Shown here: piece by piece, positions 22,901-33,914 of the stretch | How the letters are laid out: the number at the start of each line of letters is the position of its first letter | Numbering within the stretch: position 1 is the stretch's first letter | Source: Meandrina meandrites | Taxonomy: Eukaryota; Cnidaria; Anthozoa; Scleractinia; Meandrinidae | Reading direction: 5' to 3' | DNA length: 64,000 nt | Assembly: GCA_963693305.1 (NCBI GenBank) | Contig: OY855904.1 | Coordinates: 48,141,261 to 48,205,260 of the forward strand | The notes under the pieces: generated by a model | The model's input: only the letters and a program-made list of their open reading frames with translations | Told to the model about the DNA's origin: nothing | Database searches by the model: none | Program-made: the position numbers and the translations under genes

Positions 22901-25900
22901 CAATGTGTATTGTTTTTATGCAGTAACTATGGTAAAGGTGGGGTCTGCATTCGAGCTTAGGCCAGAGCTTATTCCAGTTTCAGTAGCATGAAGTGACCAG
23001 GAGTATTTCCATTCCCCCTGGATGGGATGCTAGTCCATCACAGGGTTACCCCCAGTATTAAATTCACTGGTACCCATTTACACCTGGATGGAGAGAGACA
23101 CTTTGATAGTGAAGTTTCTTTCCCCAGAACCAGGGTTGGTTATTAGCACTTGCCCACTCGCCCAGGCAAGTGTCAAAACTGTTGGGCGAGTACAAATCAC
23201 CGATCACTCGCCCGGTTTGGCAAGTACGATTTTCAGGTCCGTAATATATAACATTCAAGATAAGAGTAACTTTCTTCTTTCCACTTGAAATTAGTCTACA
23301 CTTTCCACAGCTAATGGTTCGCAAACATAAAAAATAGCTTCGCTTGTTAATCGTTAAACGATGAAGAGACCTTGAAAATGAACTGAGAAACTCAACGCAA
23401 ACCCTGTAAACTTCCTTAAACTCGCTTTAACTAAGGAACAGTGTAAATGTTTTCTGTGTTTGTGTGGAGCTAGGAGACTGTGCGAGTGAAAAATTATCTT
23501 GGCGAGTGCAGCTTGAAGGTCACTCGCCCAGATGGCGAGCGCTCAGAAATTTTAGTTTCCAGCCCTGCAGAACACAACACAATAGAGAGATTTTAAATGC
23601 ATAACCTTATACGGCAAATGTTAGCTTACCTTTCATATTGCTACCTTTAAGTCAAATTTTAAAATAAATCCCTCAGGAAAATAGGGAGAAATCACACATT
23701 CATGACAAACACAATCCTACTCATTTTCATGTAGAAACGCAAAACGACAGATGGCAGAAGTGGAATTTCTGCCATTTGTGGGAAAAACAGTTTCATGTTT
23801 AATCTCTCCAATGACCCTGGCCAAGGCTCGAACCCGGATGCTCAATCTGGAGTCCAGAGCACTGGAGTCCACATGCATTATCTCTATAAGTTACACAATA
23901 TACAATATGCTGGTTTGCTTTTACTTCCATAAGTGTTCCACTATAGCAGCGGATTACATTTGTCCAACCAGAATACATACAGAACCTTCCATTCTTGCAT
24001 AAATCTCTGTTCACCTTTGCTGTTAAAAAATAGGGCATTCGTGTTTTTATAGCATTTGCCAGGGTTTTATTTGAGCTTGCATCTTATTAATGAAGTCTAT
24101 AATGATGGCTTACAGATTGCTTATTGTTGTGTACACTTAAAAGCTCCCATAAGCTTCTAATTCTACTGGACAGGTCCTCTTGTGTAGCAGTTGCTACTGT
24201 TTTGGGGGCTAGGGGCATTGTTCCTGTTGCTGTTCTATTGTTTGAGCCGTGTCTGGAGATCTAGAATATCTGAATAACTGAAAAGTTGCCTAATATGATT
24301 CTTATTCAAAACTAGTTCTGCTAGTCAAAAAAGGATGCATGAAAAGGCATTTCAGCCCTCAAGGAAGGAGGGAGAGCATAGATCTGCTGTTTGATATTTT
24401 TTTTATTTCTTTTACAGGAAAGAGACTAAGGTTCGATTTCACAATTCTTCCATTATGTACCAGTCCCCAACCCAAGGAGAATCTGTGAGTGGTGCCCAGG
24501 CCAAAGCCATTGCCAAACTCCCATCTGATTGGCTGATTTATGAAGAAATGGCAAGGTTTGTTTCTCCAGTAGACTGGCAGCATATTTAATGTCATGGACC
24601 TTCAAGGAAGAGATAGGGATTTGTGTCACTGCCATGGATCCCATGCTTACATGTGATCTAAAGGAGGTTTTGTAGAAGTGCATGGCAACTTCTCTTATCC
24701 ATTGTTTCACTTGACGTGCATTTTCCCTGTCAACCCTAGTTACCTTTAGGTGGGCAAGTTCACAGTGAAAATTCGTCTGTCTGTGAATTACTGGTACACC
24801 ACTGATTTTTTTGTGTAGATCAGATAAAAACTCAAAAAGCATGCTTCAGCATTGATCAGCAAAATTTATTTACTTTTAATTTTAATTGTTTTACTATTTT
24901 TGGCATATCGGCTTAGACTTCTGACATTTTTTTAACTAAACAAACTGTACAAAATTGTTAGCCACTTTTCACAAGTGGCTTATTATGTTGTTGCTAAATA
25001 ATGCACTTTTGAAACATTTCCTTTATGCTGGTGACCTGACTGTTTGATGAGCATTTGTATGAAACTACCAAGATTTTTTCCCACAGTAATAATAAATTCT
25101 CGCTAGGATCCGCATGGACTGTTTTTCTTGCCATGGAGTGAGATTCTTACCAGGATCTGCTGTCTTGGTGGGATCCTGGTTCTGATCCCACCAGAATTCT
25201 TAGTGGGATCCAGTGGCAGGAATTCTTCCGGGGTGGGATCCCAGCGGGAAATCTGCCACCTTGGCAGGATCTTGGCAGGATCCTGGTTCCTACCAGGATT
25301 CTTGGTAACAATTTTAAAAGGGTAGCTATGGAGAAATGCAATGATGATAGATAACCACCCTCTCAACAGATTGTACACAACAGTGACTGTCAAATGCTGC
25401 ACACTGGTGTCTCCCATTACAGTGGCACTCTTTACTGGACCCAGTCTCTCCTCTGAGCATGTTACCCAGGACCCCTCTGCAACTCGTGATGGTGAGAGAT
25501 ACCCTGGTGAAGGCCTGGGACGAGAAAGTGAGAGCAGTGATAGCGACACCGAAGAAACATCAGGAGAGAGAAAAGAAAACAATGGTGTTGTGTTCAAGGT
25601 GGATGACTGGATTGCACTCTCGGGAAACAAAGAGGTCCTAATTATGATGCATTTAGTCCCTTCCTCTTCTGTTTTAGAGTTAATTACTCTCTCCTCGTGA
25701 ACTTAAATTCCCTTATGATAAAAAGTGTTTCCCATAAGCACAAATGTAAAACAGGTAGTAACATGCATCCTTAGCCAGACTGCCAAACTGTTGCCCGAAA
25801 TCATGCTCTTTTTGTCAAAACGGGCATAGCTGGGGGGAGGGGGGGGGGGGGGGGGGGGGGTCCTGGGGTGCCCATGACCCTTCCTTAGTGAGATGATTTT

Positions 25901-28900
25901 TTATGTAAACAACATACAAACCTTATCATTCAGGTGGCAAAAAAGCGCAAATCTGAAGAATCAACATGCCATAAATCGTTTTTAGTGCTAGATAGTTACA
26001 TACTCCATTTTCAGGACCAAACATCTGTAGTAGACAACGCAAGTCTTGGCTATGCCCCTGGTCAATGTGCCACACATTGACCAGATTAGTTTTAGAGAGA
26101 AAAGGATTGCAAGAGATCTTTGCCTTGCTCCATACACCTTCCTGCCTTCTACAGTCAGTTTTTTTTTACCCATTATTGATCAAAAATGCTACCCAGACAA
26201 TTTATACCTCTTAACATCACTGCAAACAAGCCACACAAGCGTCTGCCTTAGAGAATCAGATTTGAACTGTCTTGTGGTTATCGATAAGCAAACATAAGTC
26301 AGTTATTTTATTCTTTTGTAATACTTTATCTACAGAACCTGGTGAAAAGTGGAGATGTTCTTTAACAGCCTTGAATTATTAGTGTTTAAAATAATGTATT
26401 ATTTTTCCCTGCAGGTTGTAAACCATGTGTCATATCTGCACCACAAATTGCAGGCACTGTTCATCAGAAGGATTCGTTCTCCTTCCAGACCATGGTCCCA
26501 AGTGGATGAGGTAAGAAACATTCTCAAAACATTCTCAAACTCATTACTAATTCATGAATTGAAATTAAAAAAAAGAAAGAATCATAATCGTGAAGGAGGT
26601 TTAGATATCGGTCTTAATTAGCATTAGATTTTTACAAGGTTTTTCTCTGTTTACTCCTTAGTTTTTGTTTTGCTTGAGAAGATAATATCAAACGCTCACA
26701 ACACTGTGTTTCATCAGCTATGGGCCAAACACCTCGAATGTCATCAAAAGTACTCCACTGCTTGTCATAGTTTCAACTCTTTAATGGGAGTTTGTTTCCA
26801 CCATGGACATTTTCTTTTACAATATGTTTACATACCCTGAACTTTAAAAAATGTCTAGAAGTTCTCTTATTGACCATGCGAGTACATTAAAAACTTTGCA
26901 TCATGTATGCTGCACCAAATGTTCCAAGTTCTTCATTTCAACATTTGTTTGTATGCAGATGGTTGTCCGTGCTGTAACAGCAGTGTTGACAGCTGAGGAG
27001 CAAGTCATCAATCCTTCACTATACCCACGCCAAAGAAGAACACGACCTGGTAGATTATGTGACTTTCTTATGATGAACCTCAACATTCTCGTCACTGTTG
27101 TTCATACATTTTCTATCATTCCGCTTGGGAGAATTTGGGTTTAAATCTGGTGTCTAATTCTCATGATGTATCTATATGAATTTAGCCTGCAAGGGCAAAG
27201 AAAATAACTGTAGCCAAAGCTGCCAATGCTTGCTGCTGGACTTATCCTGGGTTTGGTAGCATGAAATGACTAGTAGACATGAGTAGTATTTCAACTTCCC
27301 CTGGAGGGATGCTAGTCCATCACAGGGTTACCCCCAGCATTCTGTCAGGTTTCCTTGACGAATAGAATTATGCTGATGCTGGTTTTTACTCCTGAATTTT
27401 GAGAGGAACATACAGGTGTATGACCCAGCCTGGACCACTCAGACTTTAGTCCAAGGCACTAACCCTTAGGCTACTGTACCTCCCAAGAAAAATTTACTAC
27501 ACATTTTAAAATCACTGTCTAAATTAAACAGTTCAATGTAATACCCTTAAAAACTAACCAATGTATCAACTTTTATTAACCTCACAGGAATTGAAAGTGG
27601 ACCCGCCATGCGATCTAGGGTAGAAAGGTATGGTATGGTGTGCTACTTTCATCACTATACTCCTCATTTTTACATCTGGCTGTAATCAATTTTCAGAACT
27701 AAACAGTCTCACCTATCCTTACAGGAACTTCCATAATATTGACGATCACAGAGAAACCAGAATGCATATAATCTCTACCCCTACAATGTGGACACTTCCA
27801 TGATACAAACACTCAGCTCAACTCCTGTGATTCACCTGTAGAATAAATTACTATCAGGGTTCTTAATATTTTTATTTGTTTACTTTTTGTGTTTGTTCAA
27901 ATTGCTCTCCAAGCCTAATGTTAGCCAAAAAGAAATCATCATTAAATAGTTATTTACTTGTTCTGTTTGCTAATACGGATAACACTCTTTATGACATTGA
28001 AATCATCATGTCTTTGTTTTTGTAGACCCCGCCCAGTAGATCAGTTTTCTCCCTCAAGGGAACGCCCACGAGACTCCACTGGTAAGTCACCTATACATAT
28101 GTATCCTAGCTGGCAATGAAAGCATTGCATCTACATGACAATGTATTGTTGCTGTGTGGATCACAGTTTTTTTTTTTAATCTAGTGCAAAAACAGGAAGG
28201 GTTGGTATTTAAATGAAATTTCTAAATATCTGGTACAAGTATTGTATATTTTTTCTTTTCCAGGCTCAAGTCCACACGTAAAAAGTGAAATACAACCATC
28301 CCCTCAAGTAAGTAAAACTAGTACTGTTGACAAAGCTGAATGTGATTTCTGATATGAATTTCACAGTCTCTCAAATGTTCCCTCATGTTTCAGAGCCCAG
28401 ATCGTTCAAAACTGCAACATTATTGCAGGTGGTGACAGGCTCCAACAAAATGTCTGTTAAACCTTTTTTAGTCACAAGCTCATCAAAATGTAACTAATTG
28501 TCTATATTGCTTTGGACATTGTTCCTGATAATTTGGTAACAAAATTTTGCTATGGGTGGTTTTCAAAACCAAGACCTTAAAATGCATTTTTTTTAAAGAT
28601 TATCCATTGCCATGCAGAGACTTCAAGCCATGTCCTTTCCCTGTTGTTTATTTCGTTTTTTACCTCTTCTTTGTTAAGATTGAAACTCCTGTTTTGGTCA
28701 TTGAGGCAGTAAGCAAACTTCCCTTAGGGTTAATGATCTTATCATCTTTTATCTTGGTCCGAGGAATAGGTCCTTTGTAGCTGGGGTCACTTGACAAAAT
28801 TTTTACTATTTTTTTTCTATTATGGGCTATTACTGAAAGAATGCCAGAAGTGGAAAGTACATGCTGAAAATAGCAATATGGCCAAGTTTGAGACTCCTTG

Positions 28901-31817
28901 CTTTAGAGAATGAGATTTTATGACATTTTAAATTTAAAAGATTTCTATAGAAAATGTTGCTGGAGAACAAGACCTTTTTTCTAAGTTATAGCCAATAATT
29001 TTATGAAAAGAAGATCACGTGATGGCCTAGCTGCAAGGGGGCTATTATAATTTTTCTTGATATGTCATGCGTGTGCAGTAGAGAAACTGTTCTTCTTTCA
29101 GAATGGGAACAAAGTGCCAAGTGACAGTTGGCCGCCAAGGCCTGCTCAGCAGTCGGAGAAGTTCAGTGAAGGTTAGTATTTTCAGTTGCTGGTTTACCTG
29201 CCACTTATGAGCACTGGGCTTAAACAACTTCATAAGAGGGTTTAGGTGGGTGGACTTATAAGCAGAGGGAGGGAGAGGGCTAATAAGTGGAGTAAAAAAA
29301 CGTTTTAATGTGAGCCACAGAAAAGGAGTGTTGTTCAAAATAGTTTTTGGTGATTAAGCTTATATCGGGGACGGGGCTTTACAGATAGATGGGCCTAAAA
29401 CCAGGGGGCTTATAAGCGGCAATTTACAGTATCTCAAACTTGCACCCCCCCCCCCCCCCCCCCCGAAAAAAAAGAAAAAAAATCATTGCAACAGCTGATG
29501 CATACAAATTATTTTTGTATTTGCAGAAATATAAACCAATAAAAGGTTCTTTTTTTGTGTTTCTTTTTTCCAGCTCGTTACTTTATCATGAAGTGTAACA
29601 ATCAACGAAACTTAGACATATCAATGGCCAAGGTACCAGTCATGATTTTATCTGTTGTTATGAAACATGAGCAAGTAGTTTGTGATTGGAGTATTGCCAA
29701 TTGGTTAAACTGTTTCATGATAATTATGACATTCAGTATTGCTTTTAATTTGTGGTTTCTTCTAAGGGCATCTGGGCAACAACATTGGCCAATGAAAAGA
29801 AGCTTAACAGAGCCTTTAAGGTAAGGATCCATGAAACATGGTAATTAAACAGTAAATAAGTTGAACTGATCGCCTTGTCAGTGTTTTTTTTTTTTTTTTT
29901 TTGCCTTTTCAAATGTTGTTTGATGTTGTTATAACAGTACTTGTTTTTCATTGCAAGAGTTCACCAAACACACATAATGCTGTCAAATATGAAGTACTAT
30001 GAAAATGGGAAATAACCCAGTCAAATATGAAGTACTTATCGAACAATATTTGCATTTAATCCTTAACATAATTGTGAAATAGGAGATAAGAGAAATGATC
30101 AGTTATAGTAAAATGCCAATTTCTCGAACCTCCAGGGGAAACTGTGAAACTGAGAGTTTGAAAAATTGGGATTCTGCTGTATTTAGGTCATCACGTAGTG
30201 CTTCTAGATCTTCAGCTTTACACAATGGCCCTGAAGTAGTGGCTGTGAAGATTCCTAGTTAAACTGGGCGCCTCTTGATGCCCCCCCCCCCCCCCCCCCT
30301 ACCACTGGTTTCTCATTCAAGTCCTTGAAAAGTCTGGTAACTGACTTATTCAATTTTAATTATTCCCAGGAAACCAAACATGTCATTCTTGTCTTTTCTG
30401 TGCAAGGAAGTGGTCACTTTCAAGGTGATAACTGTTTTACTGTTTTGCTGTTCTTGGCAACAACAACCAAAACCAAACCAGTACTGACGTTTTTCACCCT
30501 TCCCTCTCCCTCTGCGACAGGTTATGCACGGATGACGTCACCTATTGGGAAAGACAAGTCCCCTGAGTTTGGTTCAAGTTCACTGAGTGGTGTATTTAAT
30601 GTTGAATGGATTAAAAAGTATGCGGATTGGATTTCTATTACTATTTTTTCCTTTCTTGAAGGACATTTAAGCATGCATGTACTAAATTTAACAATCTTCC
30701 TACTAATGATGCCGAAGCACAAATGTCACTTTTCATATGTAGCATGACAGGAGATTAGATACCTTTTTAATGCATTCAATTCAATAAGGAAACCAAGTAG
30801 TAGGTATTAGTTATCTTGGATAGTTTAATACCAATAATGAAAGGGAAAGATTGAGCTGCATTGTAAAGGATGAACTTAAAACGTGTCGGCTACATTTTCC
30901 ACAAGATGCAATAACCATTAAATACATACACTCACATGTCACTTCTTTAAAACCTTTTCACTGAAAAGTGTGAGCTACTGGACTTGTATTTCACTTTTCG
31001 TAATTAAATGACTCAAAGAAACCATAAACATAATTTGAGGTAGCATGTGTATGTATATGATACATTCCTCTTTCCCTTATTTCACAGAGCCAGCATTCCA
31101 TTCCAGCAAGCTCATCATCTTGTAAACCCTTGGAATGATCACAAGAAAGTTCAGATCAGTCGTGATGGGCAGGTCAGTTAAGCTGTTTTAAAAGGGTCTT
31201 TCAAATAGTGTTGCAAAACGCTATCTAGTGCAATGCATGAATTACAACTTGAAGCCAAACCAGTGAGAACTGTAATAACAGGTATTGTGACTTATGATGT
31301 AGTGCAAAGAAATTTGACAGTCATGTATGTTTAATTCCAGGAGTTGGAACCTAAAATCGGTGAAGAGCTTTGTAAGCTGTGGGACGCTGACCAAAGCAGT
31401 CTGAGCGGGCGCACCCCAAGAGCTACCAACAGTATGAGCAGACGTGGCAAGCCTTCTGGACCTTCTCAACCTGATCTCCACCCCTCCCCTGGTCAGTGGC
31501 AAGGTCCACAGTACACTGCTATGCAACAAGTGTATACCACCCACACCCCCTCCATGCCAATCCCTGTTCCCATTCCTTCAGCTCATTCCCGTCATGCCAT
31601 CACTGCACCATACCCTCGCCATCAAGTTGTTGCTGCTCAGCACGTGGCCGTGCATCCAGCTGTTCCCTTTGGTGCGCACGCAGTTGCATTGCAGTCTCAG
31701 TTCCGTCCAGCGGCAGCTCCAAGGTTTCCTGGAGCCATTGTACAGCCACCCCATATAAGGACAATGGGTCTTCCACCGCGCCCTACAAGAGGGTCTTTTA
31801 ATTCTCCCAGGAAGTAA
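10902..31817 (+). CDS. YTHDC2: YTHDC2 orthologue, 3'-5' RNA helicase and m6A reader (5' exons outside window)
   Basis: Thirty-seven GT-AG exons join in one frame (4062 nt, 1353 residues plus stop): 10902-11058, 11421-11475, 11878-12137, 12537-12886, 13188-13256, 13380-13437, 13535-13664, 13817-13882, 14039-14156, 14245-14302, 14888-14978, 15400-15451, 15580-15615, 15921-16001, 16586-16668, 17245-17350, 17830-17949, 18384-18426, 19096-19218, 19705-19811, 20173-20267, 22103-22208, 22785-22855, 24418-24555, 25370-25634, 26415-26510, 26959-27049, 27588-27627, 28026-28081, 28264-28307, 29102-29171, 29574-29632, 29767-29820, 30370-30424, 30521-30617, 31088-31172, 31341-31817. Order: DEVH box (exon 1), acidic linker (exons 3-4), two ankyrin repeats inside the helicase (exons 6-8), motif VI QRKGRAGR (exons 15-16), HA2/OB (17-25), YTH (32-37). 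YTH tryptophans in GIW and EWIK are kept. Ankyrins within a DEAH helicase plus YTH are specific to YTHDC2, a meiotic m6A reader/helicase. R3H and motif I exons must lie left of position 1. Confidence 0.95.
11700..11828 (-). repeat. tRNA-derived SINE (intron 2 of YTHDC2)
   Basis: Read on the minus strand, 11828-11757 resembles a tRNA: GGCTTCA start, A box TAGCTCACTTAGTAGAG, B box GGGTTTGAATCCC, and a TGAAGACC end that pairs with the start apart from one extra A. An oligo-T-containing CTGAATTTCTTCC tail follows. The body matches the layout of tRNA-headed SINEs. It is not an intact tRNA gene because the acceptor arm and anticodon arm are imperfect. Confidence 0.6.
16482..16494. repeat. Poly-C tract in YTHDC2 intron
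   Basis: Run of 13 C. One of five long G/C homopolymers in introns of this gene. Confidence 0.9.
16903..17107. mobile_element. 205-bp hAT-like MITE
   Basis: Terminal inverted repeats start CAACCCTCCAAG and end CTTGGAGGGTTG. A 5-bp duplication GGTAA sits on both sides (16898-16902 and 17108-17112). Inside, GTCGCCA-type motifs recur near both ends in opposite orientations. There is no coding capacity. It lies in the intron before YTHDC2 exon 16. Confidence 0.75.
17511..17530. repeat. Poly-C tract in YTHDC2 intron
   Basis: Run of 20 C between exons 16 and 17. Confidence 0.95.
19378..19560. mobile_element. 183-bp MITE-like repeat
   Basis: Ends are inverted (CAGTCAACTCTCTCTTAG against CTAAGGG...AGAGTTTACTG read inward). 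The interior repeats a GGACAC-type motif at least four times in alternating orientation with TTAG/TAAG. I find no convincing target duplication. Intron of YTHDC2. Confidence 0.5.
20683..21713. mobile_element. 1.03-kb non-autonomous hAT-like element
   Basis: Imperfect terminal inverted repeats (CAGGGCATCTGACAGG against CAGAGCATCTGATAGG) with a 6-bp duplication TTTCAC on both sides (20677-20682 and 21714-21719). Copies of TTCCGCAT(AA) are clustered within about 120 bp of each end and point in opposite directions at the two ends. The middle has only short unconvincing frames. It fills most of the intron between YTHDC2 exons 21 and 22. Confidence 0.8.
22970..23130 (-). repeat. SINE-like dispersed repeat, copy 1
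   Basis: Contains the segment GATGCTAGTCCATCACAGGG followed by TTACCCCCAG, which recurs at about 27303-27340. The copy here lacks the tRNA-like head seen in the other copy. It sits directly beside a MITE that begins at 23131. Confidence 0.6.
23131..23567. mobile_element. 437-bp hAT-like MITE
   Basis: Ends CAGGGTTGG and CCAGCCCTG, flanked by a 6-bp duplication CAGAAC (23125-23130 and 23568-23573). Subterminal clusters of CTCGCC / GGCGAG occur in opposite orientations near both ends. There is no coding capacity. Intron between YTHDC2 exons 23 and 24. Confidence 0.78.
23800..23885 (-). repeat. tRNA-derived SINE head
   Basis: On the minus strand a B box GGGTTCGAGCC follows an A-box-like TGGACTCCAGTGCTC stretch. 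This is the arrangement of a tRNA-like SINE promoter. It does not fold as a proper tRNA. Intron of YTHDC2. Confidence 0.45.
25100..25315. repeat. Palindrome-rich GGATCC/GAATTC repeat patch
   Basis: About 215 bp built from short units around (T)GGGATCC, CAGGATC and AGAATTCTT, many of them self-complementary (GGATCC, GAATTC, CCAGGATCCTGG-like). Several units point in opposite directions, so the patch can fold on itself. It ends about 55 bp before YTHDC2 exon 25. Confidence 0.6.
25839..25860. repeat. Poly-G tract in YTHDC2 intron
   Basis: Run of 22 G, preceded by a shorter G run. Confidence 0.95.
27246..27485 (-). repeat. tRNA-derived SINE, copy 2
   Basis: Read on the minus strand it starts with a tRNA-like head (A box TAGCCTAAGGGTTAGTG near 27470, B-box-like GGTCCAGGCTG near 27430). 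It continues into a body containing the GGTAACCCTGTGATGGAC segment shared with 22970-23130. It lies in the intron between YTHDC2 exons 27 and 28. Confidence 0.6.
29445..29464. repeat. Poly-C tract in YTHDC2 intron
   Basis: Run of 20 C followed by an A-rich stretch, about 110 bp before the first YTH exon. Confidence 0.95.
29574..31403 (+). other. YTHDC2: YTH domain exons of YTHDC2
   Basis: Six exons (29574-29632, 29767-29820, 30370-30424, 30521-30617, 31088-31172 and the start of 31341-31817) encode the m6A-binding module. It runs from the RYFIMK strand through [18 protein letters not shown], the GVFNVEWIK segment and [16 protein letters not shown] to KLWD. The two tryptophans expected in the methyl-adenosine cage (GIW and EWIK) are present. 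All splice phases agree and no stop interrupts the domain. Confidence 0.93.
30281..30299. repeat. Poly-C tract in YTHDC2 intron
   Basis: Run of 19 C about 70 bp before the exon at 30370. Confidence 0.95.
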
Positions 31818-33914
31818 TGGGAATGATTGTTTCATGGTCATTCTACAGGTGATAAGGAGACTAAGAGGATGCTATCGGAAATGCCTGCTGTATAAAGGAT
31901 GTTAACTAGTGGGGCCGTTTCAACGACTTAAGGTCATTCAAGTCTAAAATGGTTCGACAGCGCTGATAGAAAACTTGCCATCTTTGTGGACATTCCCCTT
32001 CAACCCAGAAGTTGGTACTTTTACATTATTTTTGCGGTGGACAGCTATGAAATGCACCAAAAAAAAGATCTCTAATTCGTGTGCTGGACCACTGAACTGG
32101 TCATTAAACATTTCGCTAACAGATATTTTTGTTTTTATGTTGCCATTACTGCCATTGTTTCTTAAGCTCACTTTCGAATAGTACTAATAGAAGCATTTCA
32201 CATGCCAAAGTTGTAAATAAGTTGATAAATTGAACAGGATAGCATCAAATACTAATACCTGATTCACACCAACAAAACATGTTTAGTTGAACCAGGTTTA
32301 AGAAAATGAAAATCAGCAACAGACAACTGACAGACTAAATTTTACGTAGGGTTCAAGTATGCTCCAACCTGTGCTTTCATTGTGCCAAATTTGAAGTCCG
32401 GATAAACATCAGTCAGCAACTTCCATGAAAAAACAATTTTAAACCATGTTAAACTAAACAACATTTTAACATGTTTAAGCTTTGGTGTAAATTGGGTATA
32501 AGACACTATGTAAAGCATAGTCTGTGATCATGATGATTTTGGTGAACTTAGAAGAGCACATCATAGAGAGGGTAGGGAGTTGAGGTGATCTAAAATGATA
32601 CATGGGTATACACAATGACCTGCCAAAGGTTAAACAAAATTTATTTAAACAAACATTAATATATTGGTAATTGTCACAAGGAGTTTAGCACAGACTACAT
32701 CCTTTACAATTTCTCAATTTAATAACTGGTATCAACTGCTAATTTGATGAAAATATAACACTTGTTATGTTCTGATATTCAATTGAAAAGACACCTACAT
32801 GTAATAAGTTTTTAGAGTATGGCACTACTTGTACATTATACCGTGCAATAATGTCTACAGCTGAATTTTTAACATTGATCGATAGTAAATAATTTTATGC
32901 AACAAATCAGGGCTTGAGAAAACAAAAGATTGCCCTTTTGGACAAGCAGCTCTCAACTTTTTCTTGCCATGGGACAGTCGCATGGCTGTGGTTAGCTAGT
33001 TTACTTTTCTCTGATATAGTTAGCAGTTGAGCGAGCACGTGAAGTTACTCTCCTGGTAGAAGAATCTAATTGTCTTGGACGACAAGATACGAATTTTTTT
33101 TTCAAGCCCTGACAATGTATCTTTTTTTCTGTATTTCACACAGAGTTCAAAAATGCTTTTTAAACTACTTAAAAATATCTACCAAAACATCTGACAGTTT
33201 CTCGTGTTTTATAATAACAGCTGAACTGAGTACAATTGGTGTGAGTGCTCGCTTCCTACCAATTTGGCTTGGGTTCAAATTCAGGACCCGGAATCATACA
33301 TGTGGGTAAGCTCTTGTCCTTGCATAAAGGTTGTTTTGTGGGCTTTCTGGTTTTGTCCCGACTAACTCGACACTAAATGTTTATAATATGATCTGGTGTT
33401 CCTCCCAACTAGTAAGACTTTAGGTATCCTAGAAGCTTAATATTAATTGCATTGTTATGTTATTCATGTTTAACTTAGCTGCTAGCATGCCTACAAAGCA
33501 TGGTCAGGCAAATCCTATCATTCTACTCTTGACTGAGTTGAACTTGTTATATAAGTCTGTGCCCTGTGGATGTTGTGTTGAGAAACTCTCATACTGTCTC
33601 ATCACATATGCAGAGATTTGCATTGCATCCATTGTACTTGTCAAGTTCACTATGTTTGAACTGGCTACTCGCACACTGTATGACATAGAGCAGATATTCT
33701 TGCTAACAGGTTTATGCGAAAGATCTTTGTACTACACTACTTTTCATTTGTACTAGCACTGATCTACCTGGTTTCTATAATATATACTGGAAAGGAAAAG
33801 AACAGCCTGGGAGGGTTCTGGGGGAGGGAGCACTCCAAGTGCTGCCTCTACCTTTTCCTGAAGGTCCCCCCAGCCCCTACCAAAGCCTTCTGCTGAGTTT
33901 CTAGCAAAGGAATA
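31818..33914. other. YTHDC2 3' flank / intergenic
   Basis: AT-rich sequence after the YTHDC2 stop. It should hold the 3' UTRs of YTHDC2 (+) and of the convergent Kelch gene (-). I found no canonical AATAAA for YTHDC2 within the first kilobase. For the minus-strand gene the nearest TTTATT read is about 32645. Apart from a SINE-like stretch nothing else is recognised. Confidence 0.5.
33225..33420 (+). repeat. tRNA-derived SINE-like repeat
   Basis: A tRNA-like head (TGGTGTGAGTGCTCGCTTCC, then B-box-like GGGTTCAAATTC) is followed by a body with ACCCGGAATCATACATGTGG. This resembles the short tRNA-headed repeats elsewhere in the window. Confidence 0.45.
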
